Assembly (NCBI GenBank): GCA_022393335.1
Contig: JAJEKB010001448.1
Coordinates: 716,561 to 780,560, forward strand
Direction of reading: 5' to 3'
Origin: Macrotrachela quadricornifera
Taxonomy: Eukaryota; Rotifera; Eurotatoria; Philodinida; Philodinidae
DNA length: 64,000 nt
Shown: positions 34,996 through 47,320 of the stretch, piece by piece
Layout of the letters: every line of letters begins with the position of its first letter
Position numbering within the stretch: the first letter of the stretch is position 1
Made by a program: the position numbers and the translations under genes
The notes under the pieces: generated by a model
The model's database searches: none
Seen by the model: the letters and a program-made list of their open reading frames with translations, nothing else
Told to the model about the DNA's origin: nothing

Positions 34996-36239
34996 AAACA
35001 AAGAGACGAGAATATGAACCTCATAAGAAGGATCGCATAATAACATTCATTATTTTTACTTATTTGATTATTTTTATAAAACATATATATATACTTTCTT
35101 CTCTTATCTTCTACATGAGTTTGTTTTATTTTTCTCTACTAAATGTGTGATTTTCCGATTATATGAGTAAATTACAACTTTTTGATGCGATTAGCCTGAA
35201 AAAAAAATGGAATCCAATCTGAACAATTTCTGAGTAGTGTATTTTACTACATTCTATATCTGTGTTACATGGCAAAAGCTTCCAAATACTTTATTGGATA
35301 TTAAGGAGAATACGCGCTGTACAATTGAATTTTTGTTGAATTCAATGGTATAAGTAACTTTATTGGTTAAAAAGGCTTGAATCATTCTTTTAGCTTTGCA
35401 TGGAACATGAGTAGTCATATCAGTTCACAACGCATTCAGATTTGCTCAGTGTAACTCTATATTTTTCGGTATAATTTTAATTTCTTCTGAACATTACATG
35501 CTTGAGAGCTGAAATTTTTATCATTTATAGAACGTTTTGTTTTACATCTACTTATCAGGAGATAGAAATATCCGAATAGCTCATGGTACTTGAAAAATTA
35601 CATATTCTAAAAGCTATGTTTGGCAGCTGTTTTAGCATAATTTTTTCTCACATCATTTTCAAAGTGACTGTCGTCGTCCCGAAAAACAATAGCTTTTGTC
35701 GGTAAGATTTTAATAGATTGTTCTATAATGATTAATAAGATGTCCACTGGAGTGGACATTCGAGTTTTAAGAGTTAATCGTTTATTATTATATTTTCATC
35801 ATACTTTCCTTCGTACAAAAAAATCTGCCAAATATACTAACAAGATGTAACATATGGAAAGTTCTCCTGTATAAACTGTAGCATTTATTTTAATTACATG
35901 TTTTTGTTTTCAAAAAAAAAGCAAAATTTTTCTACAAGATCGAATATTTTATGGTATATTCAATTTTTTTAAAACAACTTATTAATTGATGCAAAAATAC
36001 ATGTAAATCATGTTATATTTATAGGCTAAAATCCAATATGTAGAAACAGGGGTGTACTAAAGGGCCTGATGCGCTCTTTATTCTATAAAAATCTTTGATA
36101 AAAAAAACATCCATGAGACAGATGAAAAAACTCACACAAGTATATAACAACTGTTTTTGTTCTCACTAACAGTTCAATGAATGATAAAAGGCAAATAACA
36201 GTAAGAGAAAATTAGGATTGGTTTTGTCTAAAAGAAAGG
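34996..36239. other. Intergenic region between calpain and the M15-like gene
   Basis: No exon seen. The calpain poly-A signal overlaps its stop codon at about 34992-34997. The remainder is AT-rich with no recognisable repeat. Confidence 0.4.
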
Positions 36240-36807
36240 ATGTTGTTAATATTCGTAGTAGCTTCTTTGGTATTATTTAATACAGGTAAGAGGATTAACA
36301 AGTACTTATTAATGTAAATCTTATTATATATCTCTTTTTAAAAAGCAAATGCCTGTAAAATGTCACATGCAGCAGCTGCAAGCTCTGTTCAAGCTGTAGG
36401 AATTGGAATTTCATCAACAGGTGGTTGCTCCAATCGAAACAATCCATCTTGTACATCACTTGAACAAATAACATGTAATGCTGTTAATTGTATTAAAGTT
36501 TTTAAACAAAGCAGTGGTTGTCCTGTTACTATTACTGGAGGTTTGGTGAAATTTTTTCTTTATATTCTTTGTACTTTGCCTATATGTTATAGCTACGGAA
36601 ACTGGTCATGGTACTGGTGCTGGTCATACTCATTGGAATGGATATAAAATTGATATTAGATTGAATTCATGTGTTGATAATTATATTCGTAAATGGCCAT
36701 TTGTTGGAACACGAGGTGATGGAGCAGCAATGTATCGAGCTGGTAGTGGAAATGTTTATGCAAGAGAAAAAGATCATTGGGATATTGTTTTTAATAATCC
36801 ATGTTAA
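36240..36807 (+). CDS. Small secreted M15-like zinc peptidase (3 exons)
   Basis: Exons 36240-36285, 36346-36540 and 36593-36807 join in frame to 151 residues. The first exon is a signal peptide (MLLIFVVASLVLFNT). The mature protein has eight Cys, expected to be disulfide-bonded, then the block GAGHTHWNGYKIDI and the C-terminal block AREKDHWDIVF. His94, Asp101 and Glu139...His142 match the H-x6-D...E-x2-H zinc-site pattern of M15 (D-Ala-D-Ala or L-Ala-D-Glu) peptidases, which cut bacterial peptidoglycan. The layout resembles small secreted proteins of fungi more than anything known in animals. Poly-A signals (AATAAA) follow the stop at once. Peptidase activity is inference; another zinc hydrolase is possible. 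Confidence 0.68.
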
Positions 36808-37368
36808 ATAAATAAACAATTTATTTTTAATAATATTCTAAAAGATTTTAATTGAATATAAATAAAGAAAGAATATTATATTAATCGAATATTAAGAAAT
36901 TCTTTTGATTAATAATCAACATTTATTATTCTATAAATGAAATAATCTGTTTATTCATAAAGATATTTCTGTTTTTTTTTTCGATAAATAGACCGCAACA
37001 ATACGTAAATTCTACACAATCAACCGCAAAAGTGATTGTATGTAAACATTTTCTCTTTTCGATAGGATTATTAATCTTTTCAAATCACTGTATAACTATA
37101 TTATCTTTGCTTTTGCTATTAAATAAGTTTTACATCTGTTCTTCATAAATGTAATAAATTGAAATATGTTACATAATTCTTTATCAAATCTTGTACTTTT
37201 CGATTCCTATTTCAGAATTTTAGAAGAAATATCTCTGAAAAATATTTGCCATTTATTCTTTCATTGTTTTTCGGCTATGCTGAAATATTTTAATAGTTAT
37301 ATTGATAAACAAAAAAAGCGAGATTAAATAAAAAATAAAAAAATTTTGAATAAAAAAAAAACACCATA
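36808..37368. other. Convergent intergenic spacer
   Basis: Lies between the 3' ends of the M15-like and alcohol dehydrogenase genes. It contains AATAAA motifs just after 36807 and A/T runs near 37330-37360; no gene. Confidence 0.5.
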
Positions 37369-38683
37369 TTATTTTATTCCAGTAAAATTCTCAGGACGAA
37401 CAAAACATTTAAGTGCTCCACCTTCTTTATCATCAAATTCTTTATAATAATCTGGTACTTGACTAAGTGTAAGATTATGTGATATAACAAATGATGGATC
37501 TATTTCACCTGAACGAATTTTATCTAAACACATTTTCCAATGCTTTTGTGTAAAAGATTGTCCACCAACAACATGTAAATGTTTTTCCATTAAAGGACCA
37601 ATTGGAAAATGATTAACTGTATTATTATAAACTCCAATAATTGATATTGTACCTGCTTTACGTGTACATGTTATCATTTCAGTTAATATATCACCAGCAT
37701 CAGTTTCTAAATTAAGAAAACGTTCAATTTTATGAAGTAATGATTTTGCATAATCAAAACCAGCTGCTTCTAATGAACAATCAACACCATTCGGTACCAT
37801 TTCAAGTAATTTTTTTGTTGTATCATATTCTTTAAAATTAATTGTTTCAATTCCTAAAACTTTTTCAGCAATATTAAGTCGTTCAGGTACACAATCTATT
37901 CCAATAATACGTTTAGCACCAAGTATTTGACACCAACGTGCTTCAAGTAAACCAATTGGTCCTAAACCCCATATAGCAACAGTTGAACCTTCTTTAACAT
38001 TTCCAATAAAACATCCATGATATGATGTTGGAATAATATCTGATAAATAAAGTGCTTTATTATCTGGTACATCATCTGGTATTGGTAAACAATTAATATC
38101 AGCAAATGGTACTCGAATATATTCAGCTTGTCCACCTGGTACACCACCTGTTAAATGTGAATAACCAAAAAGAGCAGCAGTTTTCTGTCCATAAAGTTTT
38201 TCTTGAAGTTTTGATGGATTTGTTGTATCACAAACAGAATATTCTTCACGTTTACAATAATCACAATAACCACAAGCTATATTAAATGCAACAACAACTC
38301 TTTGTCCAATACGTAATTTCGTAACTTGATCACCAATTTGTTCAATAATTCCCATAAATTCGTGTCCAAGAATATCTCCATCATGCATATCAAGCATTGT
38401 ATTATTATAAAGATGCAAATCAGAACCACATACTGTTGTTGCTGTAATTTTTAATAATATATCACGAGGATCAGATATCATTGGCATTGGTTTTTCTACA
38501 TATTCAACATGTCGTTTTCCACGCCATATAATAGCATGTTGTTTACGTGTTTCATCATATTGTGGTTGAGATGGAGTTCTTTTAATTAAATTTAGAAATT
38601 ATTTTTTTATATTAAAAAAAATTAACTTACGATGTTGGTAATTTTCCTGCTGATTTATCAGCTAATTGAGCGGCTAAATTCAT
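37369..38683 (-). CDS. Zinc-dependent alcohol dehydrogenase, glutathione-FDH-like (2 exons)
   Basis: A medium-chain dehydrogenase that would oxidise an alcohol or hydroxymethyl-thiol with NAD(P). Exon 1 is 38631-38683 (MNLAAQLADKSAGKLPTS) and exon 2 is 38578-37369, joined across a 52-bp intron, giving 420 residues. The open frame alone would suggest a start at 38487, but the upstream exon adds a coherent N-terminus (AIIWRGKRHVEYVEKP). Catalytic zinc ligands are Cys68 (CGSDLH) and His90/Glu91 (GHEFMG). The structural zinc ligands Cys120, 123, 126 and 134 are all present. The Rossmann motif is GLGPIG at about 222-227. The sequence is of the bacterial and fungal FDH-like type, so horizontal origin is likely but not shown. 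No signal peptide; cytosolic. Confidence 0.88.
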
Positions 38684-39140
38684 TTTATGTCTAAAAGATA
38701 CGACAAATATTATTTACTGAATGACACCGATAAATGGTTATATATGGTTCTTCTTTATATTAAAATAAAAGGTTATTCAGTACAAAAATAAAAAGAAAGG
38801 GAGAGAAACAAATTTTTATTATATGTAAAATTTAAAAAACATTCTTAGCATAAAATAAGAAAATAATATTCATTAAAAATGATTATTATTTTCTAAAGAA
38901 TTAAAAGGTATAAGTAGATTTGTTTATGTATCCATTAGTGACATCTTTTTTTTTATAGATTTATTTTTTGCATAATATATATTAGTGGAAGATTGTTGTT
39001 CTAATAAACATCCTTTGTAAAAGACGTTAGAACAATATTAATAGAAATTGTTAAAATATTAAATTTTACTTTCTTATTATTAATGAATAATCTTTCTTTT
39101 ATTTAAAAATAAAGAAAAATTTTATATGTTTACAATAAAT

Positions 39141-40097
39141 TTATTTATCTTCTTTGGTAAGAGTATGTGTAGCTTTAGGAATAAGTTCATTTGGTAGAAT
39201 ATGACCAACACCAATCATTAATTTAATTTTAGTTGATCCATAAACTCTATGTTCACCATTCATAAGAGCCTCATAAGCACGTTGAGCAACAGCAGCTGAA
39301 TCATCGGCAATATCTGTTTTATCGCCTATTGTTTCACTAGCATCAGCTGCATTGAAAAAATCCTGTACAAATTAAAAATTTTCATAGAACATTAGTAAGA
39401 AAGGAAAAAAACTAATTCTTACTGTATCAGTAATATCTGAAACAAGTAATGTTGCAGTAACATGAGTATGTTTTAATTCATTAATAAGACCATCAGTATA
39501 ATTAGCAATAAATGCTTTAGTTGCAGAATAACTTGTTATTAATGGATTTGATTGAAATGAAGCAATACTACCAAGCATTAAAATTTTTCCTTCATTTCTT
39601 TCAATCATTTCAGGTAAAATAAGTTTAGTAAGTTCAATTAATGAAATTATATTTAAATGTATCATATCATTATCTTTTTGAATATCTGTTTCCCAAACTT
39701 TACCATGTATTCCAATTTCAGCATTATTTATTAAAAAATATATATTTAATTTATATTTTTCTTTTATTTCTTTATAAAGTTCTATAGCTGAACCTGATTT
39801 TGATAAATCTTTTTCAATGATAACTACTTGAGGACAATTATATTTTAATATTAATTCATCTGCAATTTCTTTAACATCAGATTCAATACGTGAAACAAGA
39901 ACTACTCCATGTTTTTCACTAGCAAATAATCGTGCTAAATGATATCCAATACCATTTGATACCTCAGTTACTAAATTATAATTTTAAATATAACAATTTT
40001 ATTTTATAGCAAAATAATTTATTTTATGAAAATAATTTTGATTAGTATAATATGATATTGACTTACTCAATGCTATTCTCAAATTAGAGACAGACAT
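39141..40097 (-). CDS. Short-chain dehydrogenase/reductase (3 exons)
   Basis: Exons 40067-40097, 39423-39970 and 39141-39362 join to 266 residues. It is a classical SDR by its catalytic Ser (MLGSIAS) and Tyr-x3-Lys (YSATKAF). The cofactor motif reads TEVSNGIG instead of the usual TGxxxGIG, and the NNAG motif reads NNAEIG, so two glycines of the dinucleotide-binding region are replaced by Glu. Introns are short (58-96 bp) with GT-AG ends. Substrate unknown; no signal peptide. It lies just upstream of the alcohol dehydrogenase on the same strand (457 bp apart), which may be chance. The altered glycines could reduce NAD(P) binding; the protein may be a diverged or non-catalytic member. Confidence 0.85.
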
Positions 40098-40814
40098 TGT
40101 TTTATTTAAATAATGTCAATAAATAAGATAATATTTTTTTTTAATGAAATATCAAGTACAAAATCGATGTAATCTATCTCGTGTCTAATAACGTGATCAA
40201 TCTAACTTGTTATATGTATACTGCAATGAAAAGGAAGAATAAAACAGATGTCACCTTTATTTAAAATATACAAACATAACTAAAAGCCTATTGAAAAAAT
40301 TAAAAACTTTGTTTTTGAATTAAATTACGTTAGTATCATATTGAAATTTTAAATTAATTATGTTCTGATAAATCCATTTAATCTTAATTAGTTTTGTAAT
40401 TATGATTGCTGAGATGACGAACTTATCTTGAAATCTGATTTTATCATCAGAATTGAGGCGAACGGACTGCTAACTTGACCTATATTCAGATTATAATTTG
40501 AATCAAATTCAATCAATAGAAAATTTCTCTGATAGAAATGTGAATTTTATCATTTAAAATTAATATACTCTTGAATAACATAGCAAAAAATTGTATTGTT
40601 GAAGAAATCTTTTCTTAATTCTATTTACAATCAAAATGAATAAACGAATATCTAGATAGATATTATTATTCATATGACAAGTGACACTAGCGAGTATATA
40701 CTTAATAGAATAGTAGTCTGGATCTGTCCAGGTTCAAATTTAAACTTGTCAGAGTTGAGTCCATAGTAACAATAAAGTTATTTTTAAGAAAATGAATGAT
40801 AGTAAGTCACACTA
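40098..40814. other. Intergenic spacer
   Basis: AT-rich, with no gene. It separates the SDR start from the multicopper oxidase stop. Confidence 0.45.
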
Positions 40815-42758
40815 CTATATTGTAAAATAAGCAAGAAAAACAGCAATCATCAGCAGACACATTTCCAGTCTAACTTTAATGGATACAGAAGCTGACGTCG
40901 CAACCGGTTTATATGGCAAACGATATCGTGGTCCACATATAGGAAAGTCGTCAGGTGGAGTCTGAATCAATTCTTTGTACTTTCCGTTTTGTCCTACTGA
41001 GAAGACGACTGCCATGCCAGGCGATATATGCCAGTCCATGTGACAATGAAGAAACCATGGACCTGGATTATTTGCTGTGAATCGAAATACGACGTAGCTT
41101 TCTCTTGGTATATTGAAAGAATCACCCACACTGAGAACAGGTGGTGTTGAATTAAGTGGTGGAAGTAGGGCATCAAGATCATAATCATTCATTGGTTGGC
41201 GTTGTGTTTCATTGCATGAAAGCGGCTTAATATTAGGTAATCTACCAGCAGCAATAAAGTCAACTGAGTATCCATGTAGATGCCATGGATGTAGCTGAGG
41301 ATCTTTATTAATCATCAATATTTCATATGTTTGACCGTATTCAAAATAGTGTATATGAGTGGCATGAGTATTGTTAACAAGACCGGGATATTCATTCGCA
41401 ATGACGTAGTCGAGTGTACCATCGATATAATTACCTTGAAGAAGAGGTTCTTTTGGTGGTTTGAAAGTGATGTTATTGACAGCCCATTCTTCTAGTGCAT
41501 CAATTCCTGTTCGACTATTCCAATGAACAGCAAATGTAAGTGTTGTTCGTCGAATAGCTGGCAAAGCATAACGGGGCACAAGTGGCTTCAATATTTCATA
41601 CTCAAAGAATGGATTATCCGGATCGAAATTCGCCACTTCATTGATATTTATGGAGCGTGTATGGATTTTTGATTCGGGATAGGTAAGCAATGCTGTTGTC
41701 CACATCGTTGGTGTAGGGCCCGTAATAATATGAGGAGGATGAAAACTATTTCGACTTGCAACATACATTCCATACTTTAATGAAGGATTTTGATTACACG
41801 TAACAATCAAATCAAGTCGCTGTCCAATAGGAATATGAAGAAACGAAACATTAATGGGTGAAATCTCAATGCTATCTCGTGCAACAATTGTAAGATTGTG
41901 TTGTTCGATCCAGAAACGAAATGGAATACCGCTAGCAGCATTTATCAATCGTATACGAATTTGTTTGTCAGATGGACATAGAAATTCATCAACAGGATGC
42001 ATATTTGTTTTACATGGACCGAAAAATGGTGCACGGAGAGGAATGCATTGAGCAGGATGTATTCGACCACATTCATCTTTCCAAGTAGCATTTTCAGAAC
42101 AATCAGACATATGACAATCAAAACGACCATGACCATTGATCAAGAAAGATGTTGGTGGCCATGGATACATAGGAACACTACCTGGATAGGCACCATACGG
42201 TCCTTGATATGCTGTCATGATATCAGACCAAGTCTCATGGTACCATTCTTGAAGCATAATGATGTAATCGTTTGTTTCGTAACTATAACGCTGTTCAATA
42301 GGGTCATGATCCAGTATAATTGGTCCCACCAATCCGTCACCATACTGCTGAGCATTATGTGAATGATACCAAAAGGTGCCTGTTTGTGTGACTTTAAATT
42401 CGTGTGTGAATGTTGCATGCGGAGCAATAGGACATTGACTAATAAATTCCGTGCCATCAGCCCATGGATTTTTAAACATATGGAGACCATGAAAATGAAT
42501 TGCTGTTGCTTGATCACGCATCATGTTGGTAATCCGAATGCGGAGCGTATCACCCAAAGTAGCTCGAATTAAAGGTCCAGGAAAAGGTCGATTGATATTC
42601 CATGATGAATTAGCATGATGTATAATGATGACAGATCGAGGATAGCCATCAGGATTAGATGGAATAGTACGAATGATGAAATCGTACTCAATAAGAGCTG
42701 TTTGAACTATTAGTTTATTACAGCAAATAAAAGAAAACAAGATCAAAGATATAAACAT
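40815..42758 (-). CDS. Secreted multicopper oxidase (laccase/ascorbate-oxidase type)
   Basis: An intronless gene of 647 residues that would oxidise phenols or similar substrates while reducing O2 to water. It has an N-terminal signal peptide (first ~22 residues). All four copper motifs are intact: HFHG at 88-91, HSH at 132-134, HPWHLHG at 490-496 and HCHMDWH at 571-577. The axial position of the type 1 copper five residues later is Met582 (HISPGM). Several NxT/NxS sites fit secretion. The last ~20 residues are hydrophobic (LLMIAVFLAYF), so the protein may be membrane- or GPI-anchored. Codon use is less AT-biased than in neighbouring genes and there is no intron, which may hint at a different history. 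Family assignment is firm; substrate unknown. Confidence 0.92.
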   Translation of the reverse strand: MFISLILFSFICCNKLIVQTALIEYDFIIRTIPSNPDGYPRSVIIIHHANSSWNINRPFPGPLIRATLGDTLRIRITNMMRDQATAIHFHGLHMFKNPWADGTEFISQCPIAPHATFTHEFKVTQTGTFWYHSHNAQQYGDGLVGPIILDHDPIEQRYSYETNDYIIMLQEWYHETWSDIMTAYQGPYGAYPGSVPMYPWPPTSFLINGHGRFDCHMSDCSENATWKDECGRIHPAQCIPLRAPFFGPCKTNMHPVDEFLCPSDKQIRIRLINAASGIPFRFWIEQHNLTIVARDSIEISPINVSFLHIPIGQRLDLIVTCNQNPSLKYGMYVASRNSFHPPHIITGPTPTMWTTALLTYPESKIHTRSININEVANFDPDNPFFEYEILKPLVPRYALPAIRRTTLTFAVHWNSRTGIDALEEWAVNNITFKPPKEPLLQGNYIDGTLDYVIANEYPGLVNNTHATHIHYFEYGQTYEILMINKDPQLHPWHLHGYSVDFIAAGRLPNIKPLSCNETQRQPMNDYDLDALLPPLNSTPPVLSVGDSFNIPRESYVVFRFTANNPGPWFLHCHMDWHISPGMAVVFSVGQNGKYKELIQTPPDDFPICGPRYRLPYKPVATSASVSIKVRLEMCLLMIAVFLAYFTI

Positions 42759-45089
42759 AATTGTTCCGTATCAGCTTTAATCATATGTTTAGTTTAGTTT
42801 TTATTTCTTTTTTTTTTAAATACGTGATGCATACTTTGATCAATAGTTAAATATTGAATCTGTATTTGCAAAGAAAGCAAAAACCATCGTCGTTGTGTGA
42901 ATAAATAGTTGTTATTTCATATACTAGAAATTTTCGAGAAAGAAAAATATGATTTATGTCCTCAAAAAGAAAATGAATCATATGATACATGATATGCAAC
43001 AATATAATACGGATTTCTTTATTTCATGCAGCAACTAAAAGAAACTAAATTTCTGAATTATGAAAACAACGTTAATGGTTATTATGCAGAATCATTCTTC
43101 ATTATTCTCAGTCACTCATACTCAAAAAAATTCCGGATAGTGTAAAATTCCTTCAGAAGTTTTTCCAGTTTAAAATGGATATCCGACATTTTAGAAACCT
43201 TTTTTGAGTTTTCCATAACTCACTGTATTTATCTTGTTTGATTTGAAGGTAAATATTACAAAGTTTTTTTTATTAAGGACATCAAGAAATAAAATGATTG
43301 GTGAAATTACAGTAGAAGATAAAATAATTTCTTCATTATCACCGATAAATTTTCGCCAAAGTTTGAATAGGAGGAGAAATTGTATCGTTATTTTCTTCTG
43401 TTTTAGAACAGTTTTTAATAATCGAACTGTTGTGAAAGATTTTGTTGATTATTATGATATAACAAAAACAAATGTAGACATTTAGATGTTATATTTTAAT
43501 AAAACTTTGTTTCATGAATGGTATTTATATTAAAATTTTCTTTTCTTCTTTTACTATTATTATTAATATCTCTAGTATATTTTGATTATAGGATTCAATC
43601 TTTACTATGAATGTAGAAATATCCATAGTCCATATTTATAAAACAATTATAAAAAAATTCTGTTATGAAATATTAGTCTTGACTAAATTAAAAAGATACA
43701 GCTCATATGCACTTATGATAAAAAGATCATGAGCTCTCAGTCGTTTCTCATCAATATAGACTGAAATATTTTCAGTAAATTTAATACTGCGATATAAATC
43801 CGTGATTACGTTTGTGCTCGAGCGATAATAGTACATGAAGAAATATTTGCAGACATTAAATATGTCCTTAGAGTACTGATTAGAAAAATAAATATATTTG
43901 CTTTTAATAGCTCGACAAATAACGGGTGCGCCAGGTGAAATGAGCCTCCCAATATTTGGCAAGTATTTCTTTCAAATTATAACGTACATACTTAAGTTTT
44001 TTTCAAAAGATAGTCCATAAAATTCAACGAATAATTATGGGGTTATATCTGATCACGACTAAAATGCTCTGAAATGACTTACTTTCAAATCCACATTTTT
44101 ATCAAACTAATGACTTCGTTTCTTCTAGCGAAACATATACGAAACCCTATTCTAATACAAATTTCCTGTGTTTTCAATTGTATTCTTTTTGACAGAGTTT
44201 TAAAAATGACACTCAGAAATGATTGTAAGGTTTCAGAGGTCAATAAACGACTTGGAACCACTGATCGTCCTTACTATAAATGTCAACCATTGCAGAAAAA
44301 TACTTAACAACATTCGATTCATATCAAAATGATAGACAAAATATTTTCCTTCATGTCTGTAATAAATCTAAATCTCAAGTGAGCAAAAGGCGGGATAAAT
44401 GACTAATCCGGAATTTTTAGCCGTCGTAAAGCCCCGTCTAAATCACATGATTAAGGGCGACATTACACATGTTTAGTCTAGTCTTTTTTTTTTGAGAAAG
44501 ACTCGCCTAGGACTGGTCAGAAGTCGGTTGGTATCGAACGTTACTTAATTTAAATTTAGTACATCTAATAATTTTAATATAAATAAATTATCGCTTCGCA
44601 TCACGAGATAAATATTGATTTTCGTACCTACTTCTGCTTGTTATGTTTCCATATATTCTTACATTTTCAACATATAGAAATACAAAGTATGATAAGAATT
44701 ATCAAAAGAAGAGATGTACAAAGTAGTAGAATGATACGAATTTGATTGAAAGATAAAACGCTGAAATTAAAAAACTGCCGAATGACAAAATATCGAAAGT
44801 GCTGTTAGTGCAGCTTTAACGCACTCTCTTATTGTCGTTCTAGCAGGACAAAAAATATAACAGATCATGTTTTTTCATCATCAATCTGCGATGGTTTCAG
44901 TACAAGACAGACACTAAAATGATTGCTATTCTACTCTCTAGTCCATGTTCTAAATAATGTACCTGATTATTCATCGATTATTTTTACTGAATGACAGAGT
45001 TATTGAAAATTTGTTTTCTTTACGTTCTACTTCTTTCACTTTCCATTATTGATCAGTTTAAACGATTTGGTGGGACAACTTAGGAGGAA
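42759..45089. other. Intergenic region, no gene recognised
   Basis: Open frames at 43234 (plus), 43663 (minus) and 44074 (plus) have no domain or splice signals that I trust. The first few hundred bases presumably include the multicopper oxidase promoter. Confidence 0.4.
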
Positions 45090-47320
45090 ACTTCTCTATA
45101 TGCTCAAGTCTGTTAGAACTCATCCTTTGGTATTAGGTAGTTCTCAATGAGGTATGAAAAACCTCAAGAGAATTCGTACGCGCACGCCTTTATTCCCGAG
45201 ATATCGAATTTTCACGATGTATACGAAAAGAGACTGAAATGAAAATCATCGTTTTTTTGGAAAATACTAGAGTATTCAGGTGAAAACCTTTTAAAGTTTC
45301 GTACACTGCTCGTGTAACTCGTTCTGAATTAAGAGTTAGATCATATCTTATCAGTACCATTTCAATCAGCTGTTCATAAAATACCCAGAACTCTTCATTT
45401 TATATCTGATAAGATTGATGAAAGCGAATGATGGCACACTATCGATTATCTTACTTCTCGTTTTCTCCGCTAGCATACTATCATGTCTTGTTGATATATA
45501 TGTCATGCTCGTATTCTTTGTGTATGTTTCTCTATTTTTTTTCTCCTCTTGTTCTCATTTTCATATCGATATCAGTATTTCTCACGTTTTCCTTCAAAAT
45601 CATCAACCCAGCAAATGTCGTGAAGATATTCGCTGATCGAGCATGAGTTAGCTGTGACGAAGATACAGCCAAAAAAACGCTGGATCCCGACTGAAATGAT
45701 GAAGATGAAGACGATGAGAGGGTGTTGTGCAAACAATTTTCGCTTGATTACATGACCAGAGCAGTCAATTTCTACGACGAAATTAATCCAAAAACTGGAA
45801 AATGAAAGAGACGGTGACAGACAGTAAACAGAAGCTCGACAAAATTCATGACCATGTATTCAATATGTTCGAACGAGCTCGGAAAAAAGCTCTGTCAGTG
45901 CACGATATTGATCTATATCGATGGGCTCTTAAAAATGCTACGGATGAGTCTTTAAACAATTTTGTTACGTCAAATCATTGACTATATTTGTGGGAGGAAG
46001 CTCTCTCTTCTAAAATCGAGCAAATATGAAAAAAGAGGCTTTTACAAGCTTCAGACTTGTTGGTTTTCGAGAATCATTGGTTTCTACAGAATTGTTTAGA
46101 ATAAAATTTATTGAAGTTATTTGTTCTCTATATCTTGTGACGAAGCGTCACGAAAAGATAAAGGGGCGATTAGAATTTCAGCGGAAGAGTTCGCATACGC
46201 TTGCCTCAGTACAAAACGTACGTAGTTATTAACACAGATCAAAGTGGAATTCAGCTCGAATTACACTCTACTCGAACGTCAAGTGACAAAGGAGAGAAAG
46301 TTTCAATTGAATCCGTCTACTCTATAAACGCTACCATCTACAGCTATACAGTACAGCCAACAATTGCATTCGACGGTCATCTTCTCTCATCGCTTTACTA
46401 CTGCTTGGAAAAGCGCAAGAGACACATGAGCAAGAATATTCGCTCAATCTTTTCAAGATCTCGAATGTGATGATCATCTGCAGCAGTTCTAGAAAGCTCA
46501 CAACATCTTTGGCTGAGTACTGACGCAATCATCTACTCCTCCCGTCACTAGGAAAACATCAAAAGTTCTTACTCATCTCGGACTGTTGGGATGGACAGAC
46601 ACATGGAAAGGGGCTATACGATCATATCCCTGGATATACAAGGCTTCAAATACCGAAGAAAACAACGGATCAAATTCACCCATTAGATGTCTTTTTCAAC
46701 AGACAGATGAAGGTCTCATGTTTCTCACTCATAACCACCTCTCTTCCGAAGGTTTTTGTCCAACGATTCAATACGCTTGTGGCTACCCAGACAATCATTC
46801 TGGATCCTTCAAAACTGTGGCCAAAGTGTGTTTTTCCTTTAACGCAATGATATGTGCCACGCCTTCATGAGATGTGGTCCCTTTTATCTGCTGTAGCTGG
46901 TGTGGCAAGCCACCATGTTTCAATGCCTTTTTTTTCTAAACTATTACTTTCATTGATTCACTCTTGTGCGGACTCTTCTAGTTTATCACGATACCAGGTA
47001 TGAAATGAAGAGTTCTGGGTGCTTTATGGCCAGATGAACATCTAATAAAAGTGGTACTGATAAAATATGATCTAACTCTTAATTCAAAATAAGTTGCACG
47101 AGCAGGGTACGAAACTTTAAAAAATTTTCACCTGAATACTCTACTGTTTTTCAAAAACGATCATTTTCATTTCGGTCACTTTTCGTATACATCGTAAAAA
47201 TTCAATATCTCGAGAATAAAGGTGCGAGTGTAGGAATCCTCTTGAAGTTTTTCATACCTCATCAAGGTCTATCTAATACCAAAATATGGGATCTAGCGGG
47301 TTTGAACACCTAGGGAAGCT
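45090..47320 (+). mobile_element. pogo/Tigger-like DNA transposon, copy 1 (decayed)
   Basis: Long terminal inverted repeats of over 300 bp pair 45090-45425 with 46985-47320; shared blocks include GAGGTATGAAAAAC and AAGAGTTAGATCATAT. The interior holds a broken transposase on the plus strand. Copy 2 at 58951-61454 has the same layout with substantial divergence. Confidence 0.75.
45425..46970 (+). pseudogene. pogo/Tigger-like transposase pseudogene, copy 1
   Basis: Homologous to the frame in copy 2. Recognisable pieces are a CENP-B-type helix-turn-helix stretch (VHDIDLYRWALKNATDESL) and the first catalytic block VINTDQSGIQLELHST, followed by INATIYSYTVQPTI. The third block and C-terminal Cys-rich end are present but frameshifted. 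Multiple stops and frameshifts; not functional. Confidence 0.75.

Noticed and set aside
41854..42572. Several antisense open frames inside the multicopper oxidase gene
   Set aside because: They are shadows of the coding strand; the oxidase frame has all four copper motifs.
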